Source of the DNA: Pseudomonadota bacterium
GTDB lineage: Bacteria; Myxococcota_A; Polyangia; Polyangiales; Ga0077539
NCBI GenBank assembly: GCA_023428035.1
Contig: JAEYZO010000466.1
Span: 1-5,789, forward strand
Length of the DNA: 5,789 bases
Reading direction: 5' to 3'
Shown: one piece after another, positions 1 to 5,180 of the stretch
How positions within the stretch are numbered: position 1 is the stretch's first letter
How the letters are laid out: every line of letters starts with the position of its first letter
Made by a program: the position numbers and the translations under genes
Notes under the pieces: model-generated
Told to the model about the DNA's origin: nothing
Seen by the model: the letters and a program-made list of their open reading frames with translations, nothing else
The model's database searches: none

Positions 1-323
1 GGCCCGATCAGCGCGAGGGAGCCCTCGCTGTCGTGGCCGAGGCCCCCGCGGGCGGAGACGTAGGGAGCGACGCCCGGGGGAGAGACCCCGTAGGCGACCG
101 CCGCGCGCACCTGGTCTTCAGGGGTCGAGGTCGAGGCGCGAGCGCCGTCGAGGGCCTCGCTCACCACCGGGGCCGTGTAGAGGGTGCCGGCCGAGAGCTC
201 GACCCTCGCGGCCGGGAGCACCCGGGTCGGGACGAGCATGGGCGAGCCCGTGGCGCATCCCGCGGTCACCGCGCCGCACAGGGCGACGGGCGCGAGCCAC
301 CGCGCGCGAGGCAGCGCCACCAC
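1..323 (-). CDS. Unrecognised lipoprotein, 3' end cut by window edge
   Basis: I do not recognise this protein. The frame is open from a GTG at 323 down to base 1 without a stop (107 complete codons), so the C-terminal part lies outside the window. The N-terminus looks like a lipoprotein signal: positive residues R6 and R8, a hydrophobic stretch of about residues 9-19, then T-A-G-C with the candidate lipidated cysteine at residue 23. The -3 threonine makes this a relaxed lipobox. The mature part begins with a small-residue linker and continues with alternating hydrophobic/polar segments and a Gly-rich stretch (GGLGHDSEG), which could be beta-strands of an outer-membrane-associated domain; that is only an impression. 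It starts 11 bp after the ferredoxin stop on the same strand, so it is probably co-transcribed. A second GTG at 320 is an equally possible start, and no strong Shine-Dalgarno is visible before either. Confidence 0.7.
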   Translation of the reverse strand, partial: MVALPRARWLAPVALCGAVTAGCATGSPMLVPTRVLPAARVELSAGTLYTAPVVSEALDGARASTSTPEDQVRAAVAYGVSPPGVAPYVSARGGLGHDSEGSLALIG

Positions 324-334
324 CGCGCGCCGTT

Positions 335-640
335 CTACTTGCGGAAGCGCGAGGGGAAGTTGTTGGCCGAGGCCTTGTTCTTGAGCTGCGCGTCGTCGGG
401 GTGCAGGCGCAGCGCGCGCTCGAGGAGCGCCGCCTCGGGCTCGGGGTGGTTGGGGTCAGGCAGGCAGCACTCGACGGGGCACACGGCCTGGCAGGCCTCG
501 TGGTCGTAGAAGCCCACGCACTCGGTGCAGAGCTCCGGGTCGATCACGTAGATCTCGTCGCCCTCGCTGATCGCGTCGTTCGGGCACTCGGGCTCGCAGG
601 CTCCGCAGTTGATGCAGTCCGTCGTGATGTAGGTCGCCAT
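335..640 (-). CDS. yfhL: YfhL-like 4Fe-4S dicluster ferredoxin
   Basis: A small cytoplasmic electron carrier of 101 residues with two [4Fe-4S] binding motifs. Cluster 1 is C9-x2-C12-x2-C15-x3-C19-P. Cluster 2 is C38-x2-C41-x8-C50-x3-C54-P, with the eight-residue insertion typical of YfhL and Allochromatium-type ferredoxins; the segment CTECVGFYD is a strong family match. Extra cysteines C58 and C59 follow cluster 2. The tail after about residue 60 is longer than in E. coli YfhL (86 aa in total) and holds a helical ALLERALRLHPDD segment resembling half a TPR. I chose the ATG at 640 because the family begins directly before cluster 1. A TTG at 679 would add 13 residues with no family resemblance. 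No clear Shine-Dalgarno precedes 640. The gene lies downstream of rimO on the same strand and just upstream of the lipoprotein gene. The electron partner is unknown. Confidence 0.93.
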   Translation of the reverse strand: MATYITTDCINCGACEPECPNDAISEGDEIYVIDPELCTECVGFYDHEACQAVCPVECCLPDPNHPEPEAALLERALRLHPDDAQLKNKASANNFPSRFRK

Positions 641-684
641 TGGGAGGTCTTTGCTCTCGCGCGCGTTGGTCTCGTGCAAGCGGG

Positions 685-699
685 GCGGCGCGTCGCCGC
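685..699. repeat. Short perfect inverted repeat in the rimO-ferredoxin gap
   Basis: GCGGCG, a 3-nt loop CGT, then CGCCGC form a perfect 6-bp GC hairpin. It sits just downstream of the possible -10 of the ferredoxin promoter, near the predicted transcript start. There is no following T-run, so it is not a standard intrinsic terminator. It could act as an operator or a 5' leader hairpin, but short GC inverted repeats arise easily by chance at this base composition. Confidence 0.35.
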
Positions 700-703
700 G
701 CGT

Positions 704-733
704 GATCTAGTAGACGCGACCCGCCACCGTCAA
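704..733 (-). promoter_or_regulatory. Possible promoter for the ferredoxin gene
   Basis: Read on the minus strand, TTGACG (728-733) matches a sigma-70 type -35 box at five of six positions. It is followed by an AT-richer patch where TAGATC (704-709, 18-nt spacer) or TACTAG (707-712, 15-nt spacer) could be a weak -10, each matching three of six positions. This is one of few AT-rich spots in the area and would give a leader of roughly 55-60 nt. The ferredoxin could equally be read through from rimO. This is motif inspection only. Confidence 0.3.
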
Positions 734-746
734 CCCGGCGGGGAGG

Positions 747-2141
747 TCAGCTCGCGACCCGCAGCGACACCTTGCGCCGCGCGGGGGGCGGGGTCGGCGG
801 GGGAGCGTCTTCGTCCCAGAGCACCTCGCCCACGAGGTCGTAGTCGGCGCTCTGGGTGACGGTCACGGTGACCATCGTCCCGGGCTCCGCGGGCCCTCCC
901 GAGAGGTACACCACGCCGTCGATGTCCGGCGCCTGCCCGGCGTGGCGGCCCTGGAGCACGAACTCGTGCTCCTCGCTGCCGCCGTCGACCAGCACCTCGA
1001 CCCGCCGGCCGATCATCGCCCTGTTGCGCCGGCGCGCGATGGGCCGCTGCGCCGCCATGAGCTTTCGGTGCCTCGCCGCGGAGTCCTTCTTCGCGACCTT
1101 CTCGCCCTGGGTCTCGCTCCCGGTGCCCTCTTCGTCCGAGTAGCGGAACACCCCCACCCGGTCGAACTCCGCCCACTTCACGAAGTCGACGAGCTCGTTG
1201 AAATCCGCCTCGGTCTCGCCCGGGTGCCCCACGATGAACGCGGTGCGAAAGGTCACCTCGGGGATCTTTCCCCGCACGGTCTCGACCACCCGGCGGAGCC
1301 TCGCGCCGCCGTGGCCGCGCTTCATCCGTCGCAGCATCGCGTCGCTCGCGTGCTGCAGGGGCATGTCGACGTACTTCACCACCTTGGGGTGCCCCGCGAT
1401 GACCTCTACGAGCTCGTCGGTGAGCGTCTCGGGGTAGAGGTAGTGCAGCCGCAGCCACTTGAGGCCAGGGATGTCCCCGAGACGTCGGGTGAGGGCCGCG
1501 AGGGTGGGCCTGCCGTCGAGGTCGCGGCCGTAGGCGATGGTGTCTTGAGAGACGAGGTTGAGCTCCAGCGCGCCCTGCGAGACCAGCCGCTCGGCCTCGG
1601 CCACGACGTCGTCCACGGGGCGGCTGCGCTGCTTTCCGCGGATCGCGGGGATCGCGCAGAACGAGCAGGTGCGGTTGCAGCCCTCGGCGATCTTCAGGTA
1701 CGCGCTGTGTCTCCCTTGGGAGAGCAGCCGGGGGTCGCTCGCGCGGAGGGTGTAGTCCGCGGGGTTGCCCACGAGCATCCGCTCGGCGCCGCCGTGCAGC
1801 ACGTCGCGGAGCTTGAGCATGTCGCTCGACCCAAGGAAGTGATCCACCTCGGGCATCTCTTCAGCGAGGGCGTCGGGGTAGCGCTGCGAGAGGCAGCCCG
1901 CGACGACGAGCTTCTCGCAGTTGCCCTCGTCCTTCATGCGGCCCATGGCGAGGATCGTGTCGATGCTCTCCTCCTTGGCGGGGCCGATGAAGCCGCAGGT
2001 GTTGACCACGATGTACTCGGCCTCTGCCGGGTCGGCCGTGAGCGCGCAGCCCGCGGCGTCGGCCACGCCGAGCATCACCTCGGTGTCGACGCGGTTCTTC
2101 GGGCAGCCCAGGGAGATGAAATGGATGCGCTTCTGCGCCAT
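747..2141 (-). CDS. rimO: Ribosomal protein S12 methylthiotransferase RimO
   Basis: A cytoplasmic radical-SAM enzyme that adds a beta-methylthio group to a conserved aspartate of ribosomal protein S12, using two [4Fe-4S] clusters. The N-terminal methylthiotransferase (UPF0004) domain holds the auxiliary-cluster cysteines C13 (in SLGCPKN), C49 (NTCGFI) and C83 (AGCLSQRY). The radical-SAM domain carries C155-x3-C159-x2-C162 in EGCNRTCSFC, followed by the RGKQRSRP, LHYLYP and MPLQH segments typical of RimO rather than MiaB. A TRAM domain occupies about residues 375-445. Length is 464 aa against 441 in E. coli; the excess is mainly a Pro/Arg-rich tail (DAPPPTPPPARRK). The ATG at 2141 is chosen because the family begins a few residues before SLGCPKN; no clear Shine-Dalgarno precedes it. 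It is divergent from the hydrolase operon and upstream of the ferredoxin, a plausible electron source. The gene looks intact. Confidence 0.97.
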   Translation of the reverse strand: MAQKRIHFISLGCPKNRVDTEVMLGVADAAGCALTADPAEAEYIVVNTCGFIGPAKEESIDTILAMGRMKDEGNCEKLVVAGCLSQRYPDALAEEMPEVDHFLGSSDMLKLRDVLHGGAERMLVGNPADYTLRASDPRLLSQGRHSAYLKIAEGCNRTCSFCAIPAIRGKQRSRPVDDVVAEAERLVSQGALELNLVSQDTIAYGRDLDGRPTLAALTRRLGDIPGLKWLRLHYLYPETLTDELVEVIAGHPKVVKYVDMPLQHASDAMLRRMKRGHGGARLRRVVETVRGKIPEVTFRTAFIVGHPGETEADFNELVDFVKWAEFDRVGVFRYSDEEGTGSETQGEKVAKKDSAARHRKLMAAQRPIARRRNRAMIGRRVEVLVDGGSEEHEFVLQGRHAGQAPDIDGVVYLSGGPAEPGTMVTVTVTQSADYDLVGEVLWDEDAPPPTPPPARRKVSLRVAS

Positions 2142-2164
2142 ATGAGGGGGCGTTCTCTACGCGC

Positions 2165-2176
2165 TCACCGCGGTGA
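2165..2176. promoter_or_regulatory. Perfect 12-bp palindrome upstream of rimO
   Basis: TCACCGCGGTGA is its own reverse complement, and the symmetry ends at the flanking bases (C on both sides). It lies 23 bp upstream of the rimO start, in the divergent spacer, where a regulator or the rimO 5' leader could use it. Its CCGCGG core recurs at 2244-2249 and 2259-2264. No regulator can be named from this sequence. Confidence 0.4.
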
Positions 2177-2205
2177 CGTCCAGCGGGGGGGCGCCGCGAC
2201 CGCGC

Positions 2206-2229
2206 GCCGCTGAATCGTCGCTCAGCGGC
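2206..2229. repeat. Perfect 8-bp inverted repeat in the divergent spacer
   Basis: GCCGCTGA (2206-2213) and TCAGCGGC (2222-2229) are exact reverse complements separated by eight bases (ATCGTCGC). It sits near the middle of the rimO/hydrolase spacer. No gene ends here and no T-run follows on either strand, so a terminator role is unlikely. A dimeric-regulator operator controlling both directions, or a hairpin in the rimO leader transcript, would fit. Confidence 0.5.
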
Positions 2230-2243
2230 CCGTGTCACCGTCG

Positions 2244-2266
2244 CCGCGGTTGACTTCTCCGCGGTT
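2244..2266 (+). repeat. CCGCGGTT direct repeat over the operon promoter
   Basis: CCGCGGTT occurs at 2244-2251 and again at 2259-2266, a 15-bp period. The first copy runs into the possible -35 element TTGACT and the second lies inside the spacer to the -10. The placement would suit a repressor or activator site, but CCGCGG is a common word in DNA this GC-rich. Confidence 0.3.
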
Positions 2267-2278
2267 TCCCTTTCGATT
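2250..2278 (+). promoter_or_regulatory. Possible promoter of the hydrolase-DUF1592-DUF1552 operon
   Basis: TTGACT at 2250-2255 matches five of six positions of a sigma-70 -35 box. A 17-nt spacer leads to TCGATT at 2273-2278, a weak -10 (three of six) in a locally T-rich stretch. Transcription would begin near 2285, only a few bases before the ATG at 2290. No Shine-Dalgarno precedes that ATG, so translation could be nearly leaderless. Assigned by inspection only. Confidence 0.35.
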
Positions 2279-2289
2279 GAGCCCCCGTG

Positions 2290-3528
2290 ATGCTTCGCCT
2301 CCGACGTGACCCGACGCGCCGTTGGGGCGCCGTCGTCACCGCCCTCGCCCTCTGCGCCTGCACCGAGAGCGCGCCCTCGACGGCCCCCGACGCCGCGACC
2401 GTCACCGACGTCACCGACGCGGGCGCTGCCCTCGACGCAGGCCCCGACGTCACCGTCACCGAAGACGCGCCCCCCGTCGCTGAAGACGTCCCGCCCCCGG
2501 TGGATGTCCCCTCGGGCGCCGACCCGCTGGGCTTCGCGGTGAACCAGCCCGGGCCCTACCGCGTGGGCTACCACCAGTGGCGCGTGACCTACACCCCGCG
2601 GGGCTCCACCGCCGCCCGCACGATCCAGCTCCACGCCTGGTACCCCACCCTCGTCGCCCGCGGGAGCCACCCCCGCTACGGCCTCGTCTTCCTCGACACC
2701 AACGCCTACACCGACGCCCCCGCCGCGCCGCCGCTCCGCGCGCAGGGCTACCCCGTGCACGTCTACTCGCACGGCCACCAGGGCTTCGGGCCCACCAGCC
2801 ATTTCCTCATGCGCTGGTTCGCCTCCCACGGCTGGGTCGCCGTCGCCCCCGACCACGCCGGCAACACCCTCGTCGACACGCCCAACCCCCTGCCCGCGGC
2901 GATGTTCCACCTCCGCTCGCAAGACGTCGCCGCCGCCCTCGACGCCGTCTCCGCCACGGGAGACACCACCGCCTTCCTCGCGGGCCGCGCCGACGTCTCC
3001 CGGGTGATCCTCTCGGGCCACTCCGCGGGCACGCACACCACCTGGGCCTCCGCGGGGGCGACCTTCGACGCCGCCTCCGTCGAGGCCCGCTGCGCGATCA
3101 ACCCCTGCGCCGACGGCGACCGCGCGGTCTTCGCCGCGGGCCTGCGCGACCCCCGCGTCGTCGGCACCATCCCCCTCGCGGGCGCGATCCGCCGCGAGTG
3201 GTTCGGAGCGACGGGCCACGGCACCGTCGCCGTGCCCGTCTTCGCCATGAGCGGCAGCGCCGACCCCGTGGGCGCCGACGCGCAGTTCATGTCCGCCACG
3301 GGGGTCGACCTGCGCTGGATCGAGGTCCGTGGTGGTTGTCACCAGTTCTTCGCGCTCGGCAACTGCGACGACGCGCCCAACGACCTGCAGGGCCCCATCC
3401 TCGGCACCTACGCCCTCGCCTTCGCCCGCTCCCTCGTCCTCGGTGACGCGAGCGCCTCGACCCGCGACATCCTCGACGGCACCACCCCCGTGCACGAGCG
3501 CGTGACCTTCCAACGGAGAACCCCATGA
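2290..3528 (+). CDS. Alpha/beta-hydrolase lipoprotein
   Basis: Probably an exported, lipid-anchored serine hydrolase (esterase/lipase or dienelactone-hydrolase/PAF-acetylhydrolase-like); the substrate is unknown. From the ATG at 2290 it is 412 aa. Residues 1-24 form a lipoprotein signal with several arginines, a hydrophobic stretch and L-C-A-C, giving C24 as the lipidated residue. About residues 25-78 are a low-complexity Asp/Ala/Thr/Val/Pro linker. The catalytic domain follows, with SHGHQG (160-165) as a likely oxyanion loop, the nucleophile elbow GHSAG with Ser245, acid Asp325 in GSADP, and His351 in GGCHQFF. Four cysteines in this domain (C268, C273, C350, C359) could form disulfides outside the cytoplasm. 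A GTG at 2287 directly precedes the ATG and cannot be excluded as start; no Shine-Dalgarno is visible. The stop overlaps the next gene's start by four bases (ATGA), implying coupled translation. The fold is well supported, the substrate is not. Confidence 0.88.
   Translation: MLRLRRDPTRRWGAVVTALALCACTESAPSTAPDAATVTDVTDAGAALDAGPDVTVTEDAPPVAEDVPPPVDVPSGADPLGFAVNQPGPYRVGYHQWRVTYTPRGSTAARTIQLHAWYPTLVARGSHPRYGLVFLDTNAYTDAPAAPPLRAQGYPVHVYSHGHQGFGPTSHFLMRWFASHGWVAVAPDHAGNTLVDTPNPLPAAMFHLRSQDVAAALDAVSATGDTTAFLAGRADVSRVILSGHSAGTHTTWASAGATFDAASVEARCAINPCADGDRAVFAAGLRDPRVVGTIPLAGAIRREWFGATGHGTVAVPVFAMSGSADPVGADAQFMSATGVDLRWIEVRGGCHQFFALGNCDDAPNDLQGPILGTYALAFARSLVLGDASASTRDILDGTTPVHERVTFQRRTP
2401..2418 (+). 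repeat. Tandem 9-bp repeat in the hydrolase linker
   Basis: GTCACCGAC occurs twice head to tail, and two more GTCACC units lie at 2449-2460. The repeats encode the V-T-D pattern of the lipoprotein linker, and D-A-G also recurs nearby. The copy number is a multiple of three bases, so changes in it would lengthen or shorten the linker without breaking the frame. Confidence 0.5.
3515..3518 (+). promoter_or_regulatory. Ribosome binding site of the DUF1592 gene
   Basis: GGAG (within ACGGAGAA) lies 6 nt before the ATG at 3525, inside the last codons of the hydrolase gene. Together with the ATGA stop/start overlap it fixes the start of the downstream lipoprotein and supports translational coupling. 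Confidence 0.75.
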
Positions 3529-5174
3529 CCCGCGCCCCCCTCACCGCCCTCACCGCCCTCGCGGTCGCCGTCGCGTCGTGCAGCGGCGCAGACCCCGCGA
3601 CCGACGCAGGGCCCCAGGACTCCGGCCCGCGGATCTACACCCCCTTCGCGCCCCCCGCCGCCGTGATGCGACGGCTCACCCAGGCGCAGTACCGCAACAC
3701 CGTCGCTGACATCCTCGGCGACGACGTGCTGCTCTCGCGCACGCTCGAGCCCGACACCGCCGTCGAGGGCCTCTTCTCCGTCGGGGCCTCAGAGACCACC
3801 ATCTCCCGCCGCGGCGTCGAGCAGTTCGAGGGCACGGCCTTCGACGTCGCCCAGCAGTCCCTGCGTGACCCGGCCCGCCGCGCGCGCTTCGTGAGCTGTA
3901 CGCCCTCGGCCACCACCGACGACGCCTGCGCGCGGCAGACCCTCTCGGCCCTCGGCCGCAAGCTCTGGCGCAGGCCCCTCACCGACGATGAGCTCACCCC
4001 CCTGGTCGCGCTCAGCGCCGACGCCGCGCGCACCCTCAACGACTTTCACCAGGGGCTGGAGTTCGGCCTCGCGGCGCTCCTGCAGTCGCCCAGCTTCCTC
4101 TTCCGCGTCGAGCTCGGAGAGCCCGACCCCGAGCGCCCGGGTGAGCGCCGCTACACCGCGTGGGAGACCGCCTCGCGCATGGCCTACCTCCTCTGGAACG
4201 GCCCCCCCGACGAGGCCCTCCTCGCCGCCGCCGAAGACGGCTCGCTCAACTCCGAGGCGGGCCGACGCGCCCAGGCCGACCGGATGCTCGCCGACCCCAG
4301 GGCCCGCCGTGGCCTCCGGGCCTTCGTCTACGAGTGGCTCCAGCTCCAGCGCCTCGACGACGTCTCGAAGGACACCGCCCTGCCCGAGAACGCGGCCTTC
4401 TCCACCGACATGCTCGCGGCGGGTCGCGAGGAGGTGCTCCGCGTCGCCGAGCGCATCGCCTTCGACCCCGACGGAGATTTCCGCGACCTGGTCACCACCC
4501 GCGACACCTTCGTCGACCGCGACCTCGCCGCCCTCTACAACGTGCGCGGCCCCACCGAGGCCAACCAGTGGGTGCCCGTCACCCTGCCCGACGCCTCGGG
4601 CCGTCGCGGGCTCCTCGGGATGTTCGCCTTCCTCGCCGAGCGCGCGCACCCCACCAGCACGTCTCCCACGCTCCGCGGGAGGTTCATCCGCGAGACCCTG
4701 CTCTGCAACGAGATCCCGAACCCGCCGGTGAACGTGAACACGGCGCTGCCCGAGCCGAGGCCCGACCTCGCCACCATGCGCCTGCGCCTCAACGTGCACC
4801 TCACCGACCCCTCCTGCGCGAGCTGCCACAGGATCATGGACCCGCTGGGCCTCGGCCTCGAGAACTTCGACACCATCGGCCGCTGGAGACGTCGCGAGCG
4901 CGGCGTCGTGATCGACCCCTCGGGCTCCATCGACGGCCGCGCGTACACCGACGCCGCCGGGCTCGCCCAGGCCGTGCACGACAACCCCTCGCTCCCGCGC
5001 TGCGTCGCCACGAGGATGTACCGCTTCGCCTACGGCCGCCGCGAGCAGCCCGGCGAGCAGGGCGAGGTCAACCGCCTCGTCGACACCTTCGCCGCCTCGG
5101 GCTACCGCATGACCGAGCTCCTGCGCGCGGTGGTGAGCAACCCGGCCTTCGGCCGCACCGGCGGGGAGGAATAG
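3525..5174 (+). CDS. DUF1592-family lipoprotein with a c-type heme motif
   Basis: A 549-aa exported protein of the planctomycete-cytochrome type; its biochemical role is not established. Residues 1-19 form a lipoprotein signal ending V-A-S-C (C19), followed by a short Asp/Gly/Pro linker. I read the domain order from family-typical segments: DUF1587 (about 49-112, RRLTQAQYRNTVADILGDD), DUF1595 (about 135-195, ALGRKLWRRPLTDDEL), DUF1592 (about 208-335, YTAWETASRMAYLLW), DUF1588 (about 355-455), and DUF1585 (about 468-542, ending LLRAVVSNPAF). DUF1588 includes HPTSTSPTLRG and the heme motif C431-A-S-C434-H435, then RIMDPLGLGLENFD. Other cysteines, C125, C135, C394 and C493, sit at positions that look family-conserved. 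Heme would be attached after export, so the protein probably acts on the periplasmic face or cell surface. It overlaps the hydrolase by 4 bp and lies 6 bp before the DUF1552 gene, its usual partner. Confidence 0.93.
   Translation: MTRAPLTALTALAVAVASCSGADPATDAGPQDSGPRIYTPFAPPAAVMRRLTQAQYRNTVADILGDDVLLSRTLEPDTAVEGLFSVGASETTISRRGVEQFEGTAFDVAQQSLRDPARRARFVSCTPSATTDDACARQTLSALGRKLWRRPLTDDELTPLVALSADAARTLNDFHQGLEFGLAALLQSPSFLFRVELGEPDPERPGERRYTAWETASRMAYLLWNGPPDEALLAAAEDGSLNSEAGRRAQADRMLADPRARRGLRAFVYEWLQLQRLDDVSKDTALPENAAFSTDMLAAGREEVLRVAERIAFDPDGDFRDLVTTRDTFVDRDLAALYNVRGPTEANQWVPVTLPDASGRRGLLGMFAFLAERAHPTSTSPTLRGRFIRETLLCNEIPNPPVNVNTALPEPRPDLATMRLRLNVHLTDPSCASCHRIMDPLGLGLENFDTIGRWRRRERGVVIDPSGSIDGRAYTDAAGLAQAVHDNPSLPRCVATRMYRFAYGRREQPGEQGEVNRLVDTFAASGYRMTELLRAVVSNPAFGRTGGEE
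5165..5169 (+). promoter_or_regulatory. Ribosome binding site of the DUF1552 gene
   Basis: GGAGG lies in the last codons of the DUF1592 gene, 11 nt before the ATG at 5181, a somewhat long spacing. It supports that start and short-range coupling across the 6-bp gap. Confidence 0.6.
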
Positions 5175-5180
5175 AGTTCC

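Noticed and set aside
33..509. A 158-codon plus-strand open frame over the lipoprotein and ferredoxin.
   Set aside because: The opposite strand encodes a ferredoxin with eight cluster cysteines; the plus-strand translation is Arg/Gly-rich without motifs.
641..679. A 13-residue N-terminal extension of the ferredoxin from a TTG start.
   Set aside because: The family begins at the ATG at 640, and the extension has no resemblance to it and no ribosome binding site.
685..699. The GC hairpin as an intrinsic terminator of rimO.
   Set aside because: It has only a 6-bp stem and no T-run on the minus strand, and it lies close to a possible ferredoxin transcript start.
942..2213. A 423-codon open frame on the plus strand opposite rimO.
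   Set aside because: It is fully antisense to a clear RimO with all catalytic motifs. Long antisense frames are expected at this GC content, and its His/Glu/Val/Ala-rich translation looks like a shadow.
1861..3513. A 550-codon minus-strand open frame across rimO's start and the hydrolase.
   Set aside because: Its translation is Gly/Val/Arg/Glu repeats of low complexity, and it crosses the divergent promoter spacer and overlaps two well-supported genes.
3525..3528. A frameshift or fusion between the hydrolase and DUF1592 genes.
   Set aside because: The ATGA overlap with a GGAG site 6 nt upstream and a complete second lipoprotein signal show two separate, coupled genes.
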